A stretch of DNA of 10,716 bases, taken from positions 1-10,716 of the forward strand of contig JASLCW010000287.1 in assembly GCA_030151765.1 (NCBI GenBank), given 5' to 3'. The first letter of the stretch is position 1, and every line of letters begins with the position of its first letter. The position numbers and the translations under genes were made by a program. The notes under the pieces are model-generated. The model saw nothing but the letters and a program-made list of their open reading frames with translations. It searched no databases and was not told the DNA's origin. The DNA is from Marmoricola sp. Lineage in GTDB: Bacteria > Actinomycetota > Actinomycetes > Propionibacteriales > Nocardioidaceae. Shown piece by piece: positions 4,692 through 10,716 of this stretch.

Positions 4692-6764
4692 ATGGACGGG
4701 CAGCTGTCCGATCGGTACGCCGGCGCGCGCCGGCGTACCCGCTGGTGGGCCTCGGCGCTCCTGGTCGCCGCCCTGGCCGGCGGCACCGCGATCGCCGTCG
4801 CCGCGACGAAGGATCACCCCGCCCTGAAGGATCCAGCCGGCGCGACCCCTCCGACCCCGGTCCCCATTCGCAAACCGGCGACGACCGAGAGCCTCCGCAC
4901 CTTCGCGGCCGCGCCCGACGGCAGCGTCCTGACGATCTGGCAGCGCTGCCGGGCGCGGGACACGCATTGCCGGTACCGCTGGCTGCTCAGCAACGGGTCG
5001 CGTGTCCGCGAGGGCGCCATCTCCTTCGCCGAGCCCTGGGCCGCGCGTGCCGGCGATCGCTTCGTGGTGACGGCCGTCGACGGCTCCGGATTCCTCCTGA
5101 CGACCGGCGGACACGGGCAGCCGATCACCTGGGGAAGGCCCGACTTCGCTCCCACCGGCTTCGTCGGCGCCCACCAGGGCCTCGCCGCCGTCGACGACCG
5201 TGGCCGGATCGCCTACCCGCCGGCTCCTCCGGGCGCGATGCTCCAGAACGCCGCGGTGGCCGACGACGGATCCGTCGTCGGGCTGGCGGCATCCGGCCGG
5301 CGGACCTGCCTCGTCGCCCTTTCTCCCGGCAGCGGGTGGCGATGGACCACGGGCGGCACGCTCCCCGGGAGTCTGGCCGGTGGGCTCGCCCTGTCGGGAA
5401 CTCACGCCGCGGCGATCTCGTCCTCGGACGGCGCCACCATCCTGCCGGTCGAGGGAATGGCGGTCAGCACCGACACCGGCCGGGACTGGACGAGGATCCC
5501 CAAGGCCGCCCTGCCCTTCCGTAGCCTCGATTCGATGGCGGCCGCGGGAGACACGCTCTTCGTCGCCGATGCGGAGGGGCGGCTCTACCGGTCGGCGGCT
5601 GCGGACTGGACCCGGTTCACCCGCCTCCCGACCGGTCGCGTCACCGGGCTGACCTCGGCTGGCGATCACGTGGTGGGGCGGGTGACCATCGTCGGACGAC
5701 GTACGCCGATCAGCGTCGAGTTCACCGACCGGCTGGTCGCCTTCGACGGTAGCGGGAGCCGGCGCGATCTGCCCGATCCCCGTGCCCCGCAGTCGTCGGA
5801 TGCGGACCGCATCGTCCGGGAGGGCCGGCTCGTCGGGATCGCCGGGCAAGGTCGCTCCGTGCTCACCGTATGGGAGGTCTGTCATGACCGCGACAGCCAG
5901 GACTGCGACTCCGCCTGGCAGTTGCGGGGCCCGACGGGAACCAGGGCCGGCCGGGTCCACGGATCGCTGCCGACGCCGAGGGTCGCCGGCTCGGGCTACG
6001 TGATCAGCAGTTGGGATCGGCCCGGCATCCTGATCGACGCGCAGGGCCGCGCACGGCCCTTGAAGCGCACCCGCCACGCCTCACCCAACGTGGAGGCACT
6101 GATCGAGACCGGAGCCGGCCTTTTCGGCGTGGACTCCCTCAGCGCGACCACCGGCCCTCTTCCCGGCGCGCCCAGAGGCCAGCACGTCGCGGCCGGAACC
6201 GTGACAGCCGACGGCACGGTCGTGGCGAACCTCGACGGTTCCGGCCAGGTGGCGACCCACGTCTGGACCGGGACCCTCGACGGGAGCCGTTGGCGGACGA
6301 CCATGCTCACGGAGGGCAATGCCCCCGATGCGATCGTGAGCGGCGGAAACCACGTGGCGGCGCTTGCGAGCTATGACGGGATCGACACGTGGGCGCTCGG
6401 CACTCTCGCGGTGTCCTCCGACGCGGGACGCCACTGGACCCAGCTCCACAAGCGCGATGTGCCTTTCGAGGATCTCGACAACCTGGCCGCGACGTCGAAC
6501 GGGGTGCTCTTCGCGAGCACGGTCAGAGGTCAGGTGTTCCGGTCCACCGACGGCTCCTGGACTTCTTACGAAGCGCTGCCTCGACTCAAGCGCTACGTCG
6601 TGATCGGCGCCATCGGCGACCGGATCCTGATGCGGGCACCGGACCGGACCTATCGCGCCATCGACGGCCGCGGTCATGCGACAGCTTTCCCGCTCAGAGG
6701 CAGACTGGCCATTGACAGTAGAACCCACCGACGGACCAAGGTCGGTTTCGGGCCGAGTCGCTGA
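4692..6764 (+). CDS. Single-pass, probably extracellular protein with two homologous Asp-box (propeller-like) halves
   Basis: I do not recognise a named family. The 690-residue protein has a short basic cytoplasmic N-terminus, a transmembrane helix (about 18-38), a Pro/Thr-rich linker (about 46-62) and a large beta-rich region. Two copies of one module of roughly 310 residues are visible. SVLTIWQRC at 78-86 matches SVLTVWEVC at 389-397. The Asp-box STDTGRDW at 259-266 matches SSDAGRHW at 575-582, each followed by similar PF-x-DLD/SLD and LFVAD/LFAST stretches. Asp-boxes (SxDxGxxW) mark sialidase/BNR-type beta propellers. Each half has a close Cys pair (86/93 and 397/405), suggesting disulfides outside the membrane. 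No sialidase catalytic motif was seen, so a binding or sensing role is as likely as enzymatic. ATG at 4692 is chosen for AGGAGG five bases upstream; a GTG two codons earlier overlaps that site. The end overlaps an inverted-repeat arm. Confidence 0.75.
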   Translation: MDGQLSDRYAGARRRTRWWASALLVAALAGGTAIAVAATKDHPALKDPAGATPPTPVPIRKPATTESLRTFAAAPDGSVLTIWQRCRARDTHCRYRWLLSNGSRVREGAISFAEPWAARAGDRFVVTAVDGSGFLLTTGGHGQPITWGRPDFAPTGFVGAHQGLAAVDDRGRIAYPPAPPGAMLQNAAVADDGSVVGLAASGRRTCLVALSPGSGWRWTTGGTLPGSLAGGLALSGTHAAAISSSDGATILPVEGMAVSTDTGRDWTRIPKAALPFRSLDSMAAAGDTLFVADAEGRLYRSAAADWTRFTRLPTGRVTGLTSAGDHVVGRVTIVGRRTPISVEFTDRLVAFDGSGSRRDLPDPRAPQSSDADRIVREGRLVGIAGQGRSVLTVWEVCHDRDSQDCDSAWQLRGPTGTRAGRVHGSLPTPRVAGSGYVISSWDRPGILIDAQGRARPLKRTRHASPNVEALIETGAGLFGVDSLSATTGPLPGAPRGQHVAAGTVTADGTVVANLDGSGQVATHVWTGTLDGSRWRTTMLTEGNAPDAIVSGGNHVAALASYDGIDTWALGTLAVSSDAGRHWTQLHKRDVPFEDLDNLAATSNGVLFASTVRGQVFRSTDGSWTSYEALPRLKRYVVIGAIGDRILMRAPDRTYRAIDGRGHATAFPLRGRLAIDSRTHRRTKVGFGPSR

Positions 6765-6810
6765 GCGTGGGCAAGAGCCGTGAATCGGACTTCGGCCCGT
6801 TCGTGGGTTC
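6721..6810. repeat. Inverted-repeat element, copy 1, at convergent gene ends
   Basis: Arms 6721-6743 and 6788-6810 pair at 18 of 23 positions around a 44-base loop. The left arm contains CACCGACGGACCAAGGTC (6726-6743) inside the last codons of the Asp-box gene; the right arm reaches the stop codon of the phzF-like gene. The same element recurs at 8824-8908. A second possible stem joins CGGGCCGAGTC (6749-6759) to the right arm. A bidirectional terminator or dispersed palindromic repeat is likely. Confidence 0.65.
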
Positions 6811-7627
6811 AGAGGTCGAGGGTGCCGTTGATCGTGGTCCGCGTGTCGCCGCCGACCCAGATGTCGCCGTCGATGCTCTCGACACGGACCCGGCCGGCTC
6901 GCTGCAGCACCGTCCCTTGGGAAGCGACGTACGACGAGGGGAGGCCGCGGCCGGCGAGCCACTGGCCGATGCCGGCATTGAGCGAGCCCGTCACCGGGTC
7001 CTCGGGTACGCCGTACTGCGGGCAGAAGGCGCGCACCTCGACATCGGCCGACCCACCGGGCGGATAGGTGCCGACGACGCCGATCTTGAAGTCCCCGAAG
7101 GCCGACCAGTCCGGCCGCAGACCGAGTACGACGTCCGCACCGGTCAGCCGGATCCCGACCCAACCAGGCCCGTTGTCGATCCAGGCCGAGTCGATGATGC
7201 CCTCACGAGCCACGCCGAGCACGGCCGCGATCGCGACGAGGTCGTCCTCGGAGACCGCGCCGGAGCGCATCAGCGGCGGAGCCGCGAAGGCCAGGCCCGC
7301 GGCCCGGCGGATCCGGACCAGACCCGCGCCACACTCCTGGACTACGTCCTCTCCGGCCGGCAGGCCGCCCGCCTCGAGCCAGGCGTGCGCGCTGCCGAGC
7401 GTCGGGTGGCCGGCGAAGGGCAACTCCTCGCCCGGCGTGAAGATCCGCAACCGGTAGTCGGCCCCGGGATCTGTCGGCCGCAGCAGGAAGGTGGTCTCCG
7501 AGAGGTTGGTCCAGCGGGCGAAGGCCGCCATCTGCTCGTCGCTCAACCCGTCGGCGTCGTGGACCACCGCGACCGGGTTGCCGCGCAGGGGCTCGGCGGA
7601 GAAGACATCGACCTGGCTGAAGCGCAT
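6809..7627 (-). CDS. PhzF-family isomerase/epimerase-like protein
   Basis: A 272-residue member of the PhzF family, two-lobed diaminopimelate-epimerase folds that isomerise small carboxylic substrates; the founder acts in phenazine synthesis. All family marks are present. The N-terminal motif is DVFSAEPLRGNPVAVV, and the catalytic Glu is Glu44 (NLSETTF). His74 lies in PFAGHPT, and Asp210 in EDPVTGS at the start of the second lobe. The positions match Glu45, His74 and Asp208 of the phenazine enzyme closely, so it is probably catalytically competent. No phenazine genes are nearby and the genome neighbours are unrelated, so the substrate is unknown. ATG at 7627 is supported by TAGGGT six bases upstream, consistent with leaderless transcription. 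It diverges from the GNAT gene. Confidence 0.9.
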   Translation of the reverse strand: MRFSQVDVFSAEPLRGNPVAVVHDADGLSDEQMAAFARWTNLSETTFLLRPTDPGADYRLRIFTPGEELPFAGHPTLGSAHAWLEAGGLPAGEDVVQECGAGLVRIRRAAGLAFAAPPLMRSGAVSEDDLVAIAAVLGVAREGIIDSAWIDNGPGWVGIRLTGADVVLGLRPDWSAFGDFKIGVVGTYPPGGSADVEVRAFCPQYGVPEDPVTGSLNAGIGQWLAGRGLPSSYVASQGTVLQRAGRVRVESIDGDIWVGGDTRTTINGTLDL

Positions 7628-7633
7628 GCTCCG

Positions 7634-7639
7634 ACCCTA
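7634..7639 (-). promoter_or_regulatory. Leaderless -10 element for the phzF-like gene
   Basis: Minus-strand TAGGGT matches TANNNT and ends exactly six bases before ATG at 7627. A weak GGAG (one base from the ATG) is too close to act as a normal ribosome binding site, which favours a leaderless transcript. Confidence 0.45.
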
Positions 7640-7701
7640 GGGCCTGGCCGCCACTACTAACCCGGTTGCCACGAGGGGCTTCGGCTTGGCAGGGTCACCT
7701 C

Positions 7702-8817
7702 ATGTACGACGTACCGACGCTCACCGACGGCGTAGTCACCCTCCGGGCACATCACGAGGGCGACATCGACCGCGTGGTGGAGCAGTGCCGGGATCCGCTG
7801 AGCATCAGGTGGACCGTCGTGCCCGCGCCGTACACCCGCGACGACGCCGCCCGCTTCGTCCGTCATGCGATGCCGGGCGGGTGGGCGACCAACGAGGAGT
7901 GGGCCTTCGCCGTCGAGTACGAAGGTCGTTTCGGCGGCACCGTCAGCCTGCGCAATCGCGTCCCCGGCAGAGCCGAGATCGCCTTCGGCGCCCACCCAGA
8001 CCTGCGCGGCACAGGGGCGATGGAGCGCGGGCTCCGACTGATGCTGGACTGGGGATTCTCCGCCGCGGGGGCGGACCTCGAGACGGTGATCTGGTACGCC
8101 AACGAGGGCAACTGGGCCTCACGCCGGCTCGCCTGGAAGGTCGGCTTCTCCTTCGACGGCACCCTGCGCGGCTGGCTCGACCACCGCGGCACCGCCACCG
8201 ACTCGTGGGCCGGAACGCTGCGCCGAGGTGAGGCGATGGAGCCGCGGGAAACGTGGCTGGTCGCCCCCGTCATCGAGCTCGACGACCTTCGGCTACGGCC
8301 GCAGCGTGAGGACGACCTCGCGACGATCACTGCCGCCTTCACCGACCCCGAGCTGCTGCGCTGGAGCCGTCTGGAGGAGCCACCGGGCGAAGGGCTCGTG
8401 CGCCACAACATGCTCACCGCTCAGATGGAGAGCGCCGTCGGACGCACGGTGCGCTGGGCGATCGCGGATGGCAGGACCGACGATCTGCTCGGTGTCGTGA
8501 ATCTCTTCGACATCGACGACAAATCGCCGGGCAGCGCCGAGGTCGGCTACTGGATGTCCTCAGCGGCACGCGGCCGAGGCCAGGCCACACTGGCCACCCG
8601 GGCCGCGGTCCGTCACGGCTTCATCGAGCAGAGCGACGGCGGCCTCGGGCTGGACCGGGTCCGCGCACTGGTCGGCGTCGGCAACGAGCCATCGCGCGCC
8701 GTACTCCACAAGGTTGGCTTCACCGAGACCGGTCGCCTGCGGAAGTTCTTCCGGATCGAGGGTGTGCCGATGGATGTTGCCCTCCTCGACCTCCTGGCCG
8801 AGGAGTTCACCGACTGA
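7702..8817 (+). CDS. Tandem double-domain GNAT N-acetyltransferase (RimJ/RimL-like)
   Basis: A 371-residue protein made of two GNAT domains in tandem (about residues 5-175 and 190-370). Each transfers, or once transferred, an acetyl group from acetyl-CoA to an amine. Acetyl-CoA pyrophosphate-binding loops are RGTGA at 102-106 in domain 1 and RGRGQA at 290-295 in domain 2. Both domains also carry the RimL-type N-x-x-S-R-x-x-x-K-x-GF helix-loop (NWASRRLAWKVGF and NEPSRAVLHKVGF), which confirms the duplication. Domain 2 has the more canonical loop; domain 1 may be degenerate. It does not look like mycothiol synthase, the best-known tandem GNAT of actinomycetes. The substrate is unknown; a protein N-terminus, an aminoglycoside or another small amine are all possible. 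ATG at 7702 is preferred: AGGG lies upstream and the GNAT homology begins directly after it. Confidence 0.88.
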   Translation: MYDVPTLTDGVVTLRAHHEGDIDRVVEQCRDPLSIRWTVVPAPYTRDDAARFVRHAMPGGWATNEEWAFAVEYEGRFGGTVSLRNRVPGRAEIAFGAHPDLRGTGAMERGLRLMLDWGFSAAGADLETVIWYANEGNWASRRLAWKVGFSFDGTLRGWLDHRGTATDSWAGTLRRGEAMEPRETWLVAPVIELDDLRLRPQREDDLATITAAFTDPELLRWSRLEEPPGEGLVRHNMLTAQMESAVGRTVRWAIADGRTDDLLGVVNLFDIDDKSPGSAEVGYWMSSAARGRGQATLATRAAVRHGFIEQSDGGLGLDRVRALVGVGNEPSRAVLHKVGFTETGRLRKFFRIEGVPMDVALLDLLAEEFTD

Positions 8818-8823
8818 CCTGCG

Positions 8824-8908
8824 CACCGACGGGCCAAAGTCGCGCATCGCGGGCCTCCGTGAGCGTGACCGATTGGCTTCGAACAGAACTTTGGCCCGTC
8901 CGTAGGTT
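8824..8908. repeat. Inverted-repeat element, copy 2, at convergent gene ends
   Basis: GACGGGCCAAAGT (8828-8840) and ACTTTGGCCCGTC (8888-8900) are a perfect 13-bp inverted repeat with a 47-base loop. The element lies between the GNAT stop and the GH5 stop. Left arm 8824-8841 matches 6726-6743 at 16 of 18 positions; right arm 8888-8908 matches 6789-6809 at 18 of 21. A bidirectional terminator or REP-like role is likely. Confidence 0.75.
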
Positions 8909-8917
8909 GAAGAAGGC

Positions 8918-10396
8918 TCAGCGCGGGCTGACAGTGACGCTCACCGACGTCACCCCGGGCGACTGCGCGATGACCAACTGGTCGGCATCCGGCGCGGATA
9001 CGACCTGACCACCGCTCACCTGCACGGTGTAACCCTGCGGGTAGGCGATCGCTGGCGTCGCGATCAGGGTGCGGGCGCCCGCACCGAAGGCGCCGCCGCC
9101 CGCCACACGAGCCGTCGACCAGCCGGCGGTGAAGACCCGGCTGGTCCGGTTGTAGGCATATGCCGTCGGCGTGCCCGCGACCAGACTCGGATGCGGTACG
9201 GCGAGCGCCTTCAGCTTGGCCCGGTCCACATTGGTGCCCGTGGGCGGCTGCGCCGGGTCGTAGACGAGGGCCTGCTCGGTGCCGGGTCCGGTCGTGGTCG
9301 GGTCATCGCAACCGCAGTACGCCCAGTACATCCAGCCGATGCGGTGCTGCGCGGCCCGGTCGACGAGGCCGGTCAGCGTCGCCTGGATCGTGGTGGCGCC
9401 GAACTCGGTCAACAGCGGCGTCGCCCCCGTCACGGCGAGCTGGTTCTCCGCGTTCTGCCAGGTCAACGTGTCCGTCGCGTTGCAGATCAGATCGCCGATC
9501 GGACCGGCCGACGAGCCGACGACGGAGGTCAGGCAGTAGTCGTGGAAGGAGAATCCGAGATTCGTCCCCGTCGGCCGCACATACGTGGGGATGCCGTCGT
9601 TGAAGAGCGAGTTGGGCTCGTAGTAGAGCGGCACGTCGGCGTCGACGCGTCGTACCGCGTTGATCACCTTCTGCTGCACCTGCTGGGTGCGTCCGTCGAG
9701 CAGCAGGCAGCCGAGCGGGAAGCAGGTCGCCCACAGGGTGCCTGGCCACGGCTCGTTGTAGAGGTCCAGACCCATGACGCCCGGCGTGCCCTTGAGGTAC
9801 GACGCGGTGTGGGCCCATGCGGCGGCGTACCGATCGGCCAGCCCGACGCCTCCGGGGCCCTTCGCGTTGTTCCAGAAATTGTCGAAGGCGTACATCACCG
9901 CGAGGTTGATGAACTGGTTGGCCGGGAAGCCGGCCTTCGGCTGGTTCGGCGGCCCGCCGGGGAGCACCGCCCAGTCGGGTGCGCCCTCACCCTGGAAGGC
10001 CTCGTTGTAGAGATCCTGGTGGAAGTCGACCAGGGTGGCGATGCCGTGGTTCGCCAACATCTGGATCTCGTCGCGGATGTGCCCGAGATAGGCGTCGTCG
10101 TACTGCCCGGGCTGTGGCTCAACGGCCTTCCAGATCACCCCCAGGCGGACGGCATTGAAGCCGTTCGCGGCCAGGAAGGCGGCGTCGTCGTCACCGAAGC
10201 CCACTGCGTCGGCACGGTACGGCGGCCGCTTGTCGACCATGTTGATCCCGGCCACCAGGAAGGCCCGACCCGAGGAATCGGTGATGAAGCGGCCGTGGTT
10301 GGTGAAACCGGCGAGGGGATCGGAGGCGTGAGCCGGCCCCGCAGCCACTCCGAGTGTGAGCAGGATCGGCAACAGCGTGAGCAGCAGGCGTCGCAT
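8918..10396 (-). CDS. Secreted GH5 glycoside hydrolase, endoglycoceramidase-like
   Basis: A 492-residue secreted enzyme. A Sec signal peptide covers about residues 1-24 (MRR, hydrophobic core, cleavage after AHA). The GH5 (beta/alpha)8 domain runs to about residue 400, with a beta-sandwich C-terminal domain after it. Patterns characteristic of endoglycoceramidases are visible: VAGINMVDKRPPY, GFNAVRLGVIW, VDFHQDLYNE and GEGAPDW. The acid/base Glu is Glu215 (DLYNEPWPG) and the nucleophile is Glu331 (LLTEFGAT). Their spacing of 116 residues is close to that in Rhodococcus EGC II. Such enzymes release intact oligosaccharide from glycosphingolipids; related ones cut steryl glucosides or other glycolipids, so the substrate here is only inferred. 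The MFS gene ends 30 bases upstream on the same strand, so cotranscription is likely. ATG at 10396 has only a weak GGGG-type ribosome binding site. Confidence 0.9.
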   Translation of the reverse strand: MRRLLLTLLPILLTLGVAAGPAHASDPLAGFTNHGRFITDSSGRAFLVAGINMVDKRPPYRADAVGFGDDDAAFLAANGFNAVRLGVIWKAVEPQPGQYDDAYLGHIRDEIQMLANHGIATLVDFHQDLYNEAFQGEGAPDWAVLPGGPPNQPKAGFPANQFINLAVMYAFDNFWNNAKGPGGVGLADRYAAAWAHTASYLKGTPGVMGLDLYNEPWPGTLWATCFPLGCLLLDGRTQQVQQKVINAVRRVDADVPLYYEPNSLFNDGIPTYVRPTGTNLGFSFHDYCLTSVVGSSAGPIGDLICNATDTLTWQNAENQLAVTGATPLLTEFGATTIQATLTGLVDRAAQHRIGWMYWAYCGCDDPTTTGPGTEQALVYDPAQPPTGTNVDRAKLKALAVPHPSLVAGTPTAYAYNRTSRVFTAGWSTARVAGGGAFGAGARTLIATPAIAYPQGYTVQVSGGQVVSAPDADQLVIAQSPGVTSVSVTVSPR

Positions 10397-10426
10397 GCTG
10401 CCCCAACGACGACCGGGCCTCCCGCG

Positions 10427-10716
10427 CTACGCCGTGCTCCCGCGCTCGCGCACGTGGACGAGCGCGGAGACCGCCAGGACGGCGGCGCCGGCCACCGAGA
10501 GCGCGACCCCGACCAGCGCCGGATCGCGGTAGCCGCCGTGGTCGACCGCGATGCCGCCGAGCCAGGCGCCGAGTGCATTGGCGATGTTGAGCGAGGCGTG
10601 GTTCATCGCGGCACCCAGGGTCTGCGCCGGGCCGGCGACGTGCATCAGCCGGAGCTGCAGGTTGACCACCAGCACCGAGCCGAGTGTGGTGATCGCGAAG
10701 ACCACCGGCAGCGCCC
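10427..10716 (-). CDS. C-terminal part of an MFS (AraJ-like) efflux transporter
   Basis: Only the last 96 complete codons are in the window; the start lies beyond the right edge. Three hydrophobic membrane segments are visible, approximately VVFAITTLGSVLVV, ANALGAWLGGIAV and VGVALSVAGAAVLAVSALV, ending in a short charged tail. The stretch LQLRLMHVAGPAQTLGAAMNH followed by SLNIANALGAWLGG is typical of the last third of AraJ/YdhP-type major facilitator exporters of sugars or drugs in the inner membrane. The stop is TAG at 10427. The downstream GH5 gene begins 30 bases later on the same strand, so the two probably share a transcript. The substrate cannot be inferred from this fragment. Confidence 0.85.
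   Translation of the reverse strand, partial: ALPVVFAITTLGSVLVVNLQLRLMHVAGPAQTLGAAMNHASLNIANALGAWLGGIAVDHGGYRDPALVGVALSVAGAAVLAVSALVHVRERGSTA

Noticed and set aside
3518..4786. 422-codon minus-strand open frame antisense to trpS
   Set aside because: It is an antisense shadow of a clear tRNA synthetase gene, produced by GC-rich third positions. No domain is recognisable.
4509..6077. 522-codon minus-strand open frame antisense to the Asp-box gene
   Set aside because: The product is Gly/Arg/Asp-rich with no motifs. The plus-strand gene has a strong ribosome binding site, a transmembrane helix and a real internal duplication.
6809..7627. Phenazine biosynthesis cluster
   Set aside because: Only a PhzF-like protein is present, and this family is widespread outside phenazine pathways. 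No other phz gene is nearby.
6767..7660. 297-codon plus-strand open frame antisense to the phzF-like gene
   Set aside because: The minus-strand frame carries every PhzF catalytic motif; this one carries none.
7666..7701. Upstream TTG start for the GNAT protein
   Set aside because: It would add 12 residues with no family resemblance. The ATG at 7702 has AGGG upstream and begins right at the conserved domain.

Overview
The window is GC-rich DNA with codons ending mostly in G or C, frequent GTG starts, 4-base ATGA gene overlaps and TANNNT-type -10 elements set for leaderless transcription. This fits a high-GC actinomycete; the order Propionibacteriales (Nocardioides-like) is plausible, but the window alone does not settle it. 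It looks like ordinary chromosome. No IS element, integrase, tRNA, rRNA, CRISPR array or phage gene was seen.

Left end (1-1542, minus strand): a two-gene lipid or steroid catabolic unit. A zinc-ribbon/OB-fold (DUF35) protein overlaps a thiolase/lipid-transfer protein that runs off the left edge. A KstR-like operator lies just upstream (about 1572-1585).

1682-2883 (plus): a membrane-tethered class III nucleotide cyclase with one atypical catalytic position, overlapping a small NYN/PIN-like putative RNase gene by 4 bases. The gap that follows (2884-2995) contains a large three-part palindrome between convergent genes.

2996-4606: a 2H phosphoesterase of the 2'-5' RNA ligase family (minus) and a tryptophanyl-tRNA synthetase of the HIGH-signature type (plus). 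They diverge from 33 bases that seem to hold two opposed leaderless promoters. 4692-6764 (plus) encodes a single-pass, probably extracellular protein made of two homologous Asp-box propeller-like halves; its function is unknown.

6809-8817: a PhzF-family isomerase-like protein (minus) and a tandem double-GNAT acetyltransferase (plus), divergent. Right end (8918-10716, minus): the C-terminus of an MFS exporter gene, then a secreted GH5 enzyme resembling endoglycoceramidase.

Two of the three convergent junctions (6721-6810 and 8824-8908) carry copies of one inverted-repeat element. The third (2892-2979) carries an unrelated large palindrome. These intergenic elements and the atypical residues in the cyclase and thiolase are the least ordinary things here. 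I did not find a clearly new multi-gene system.
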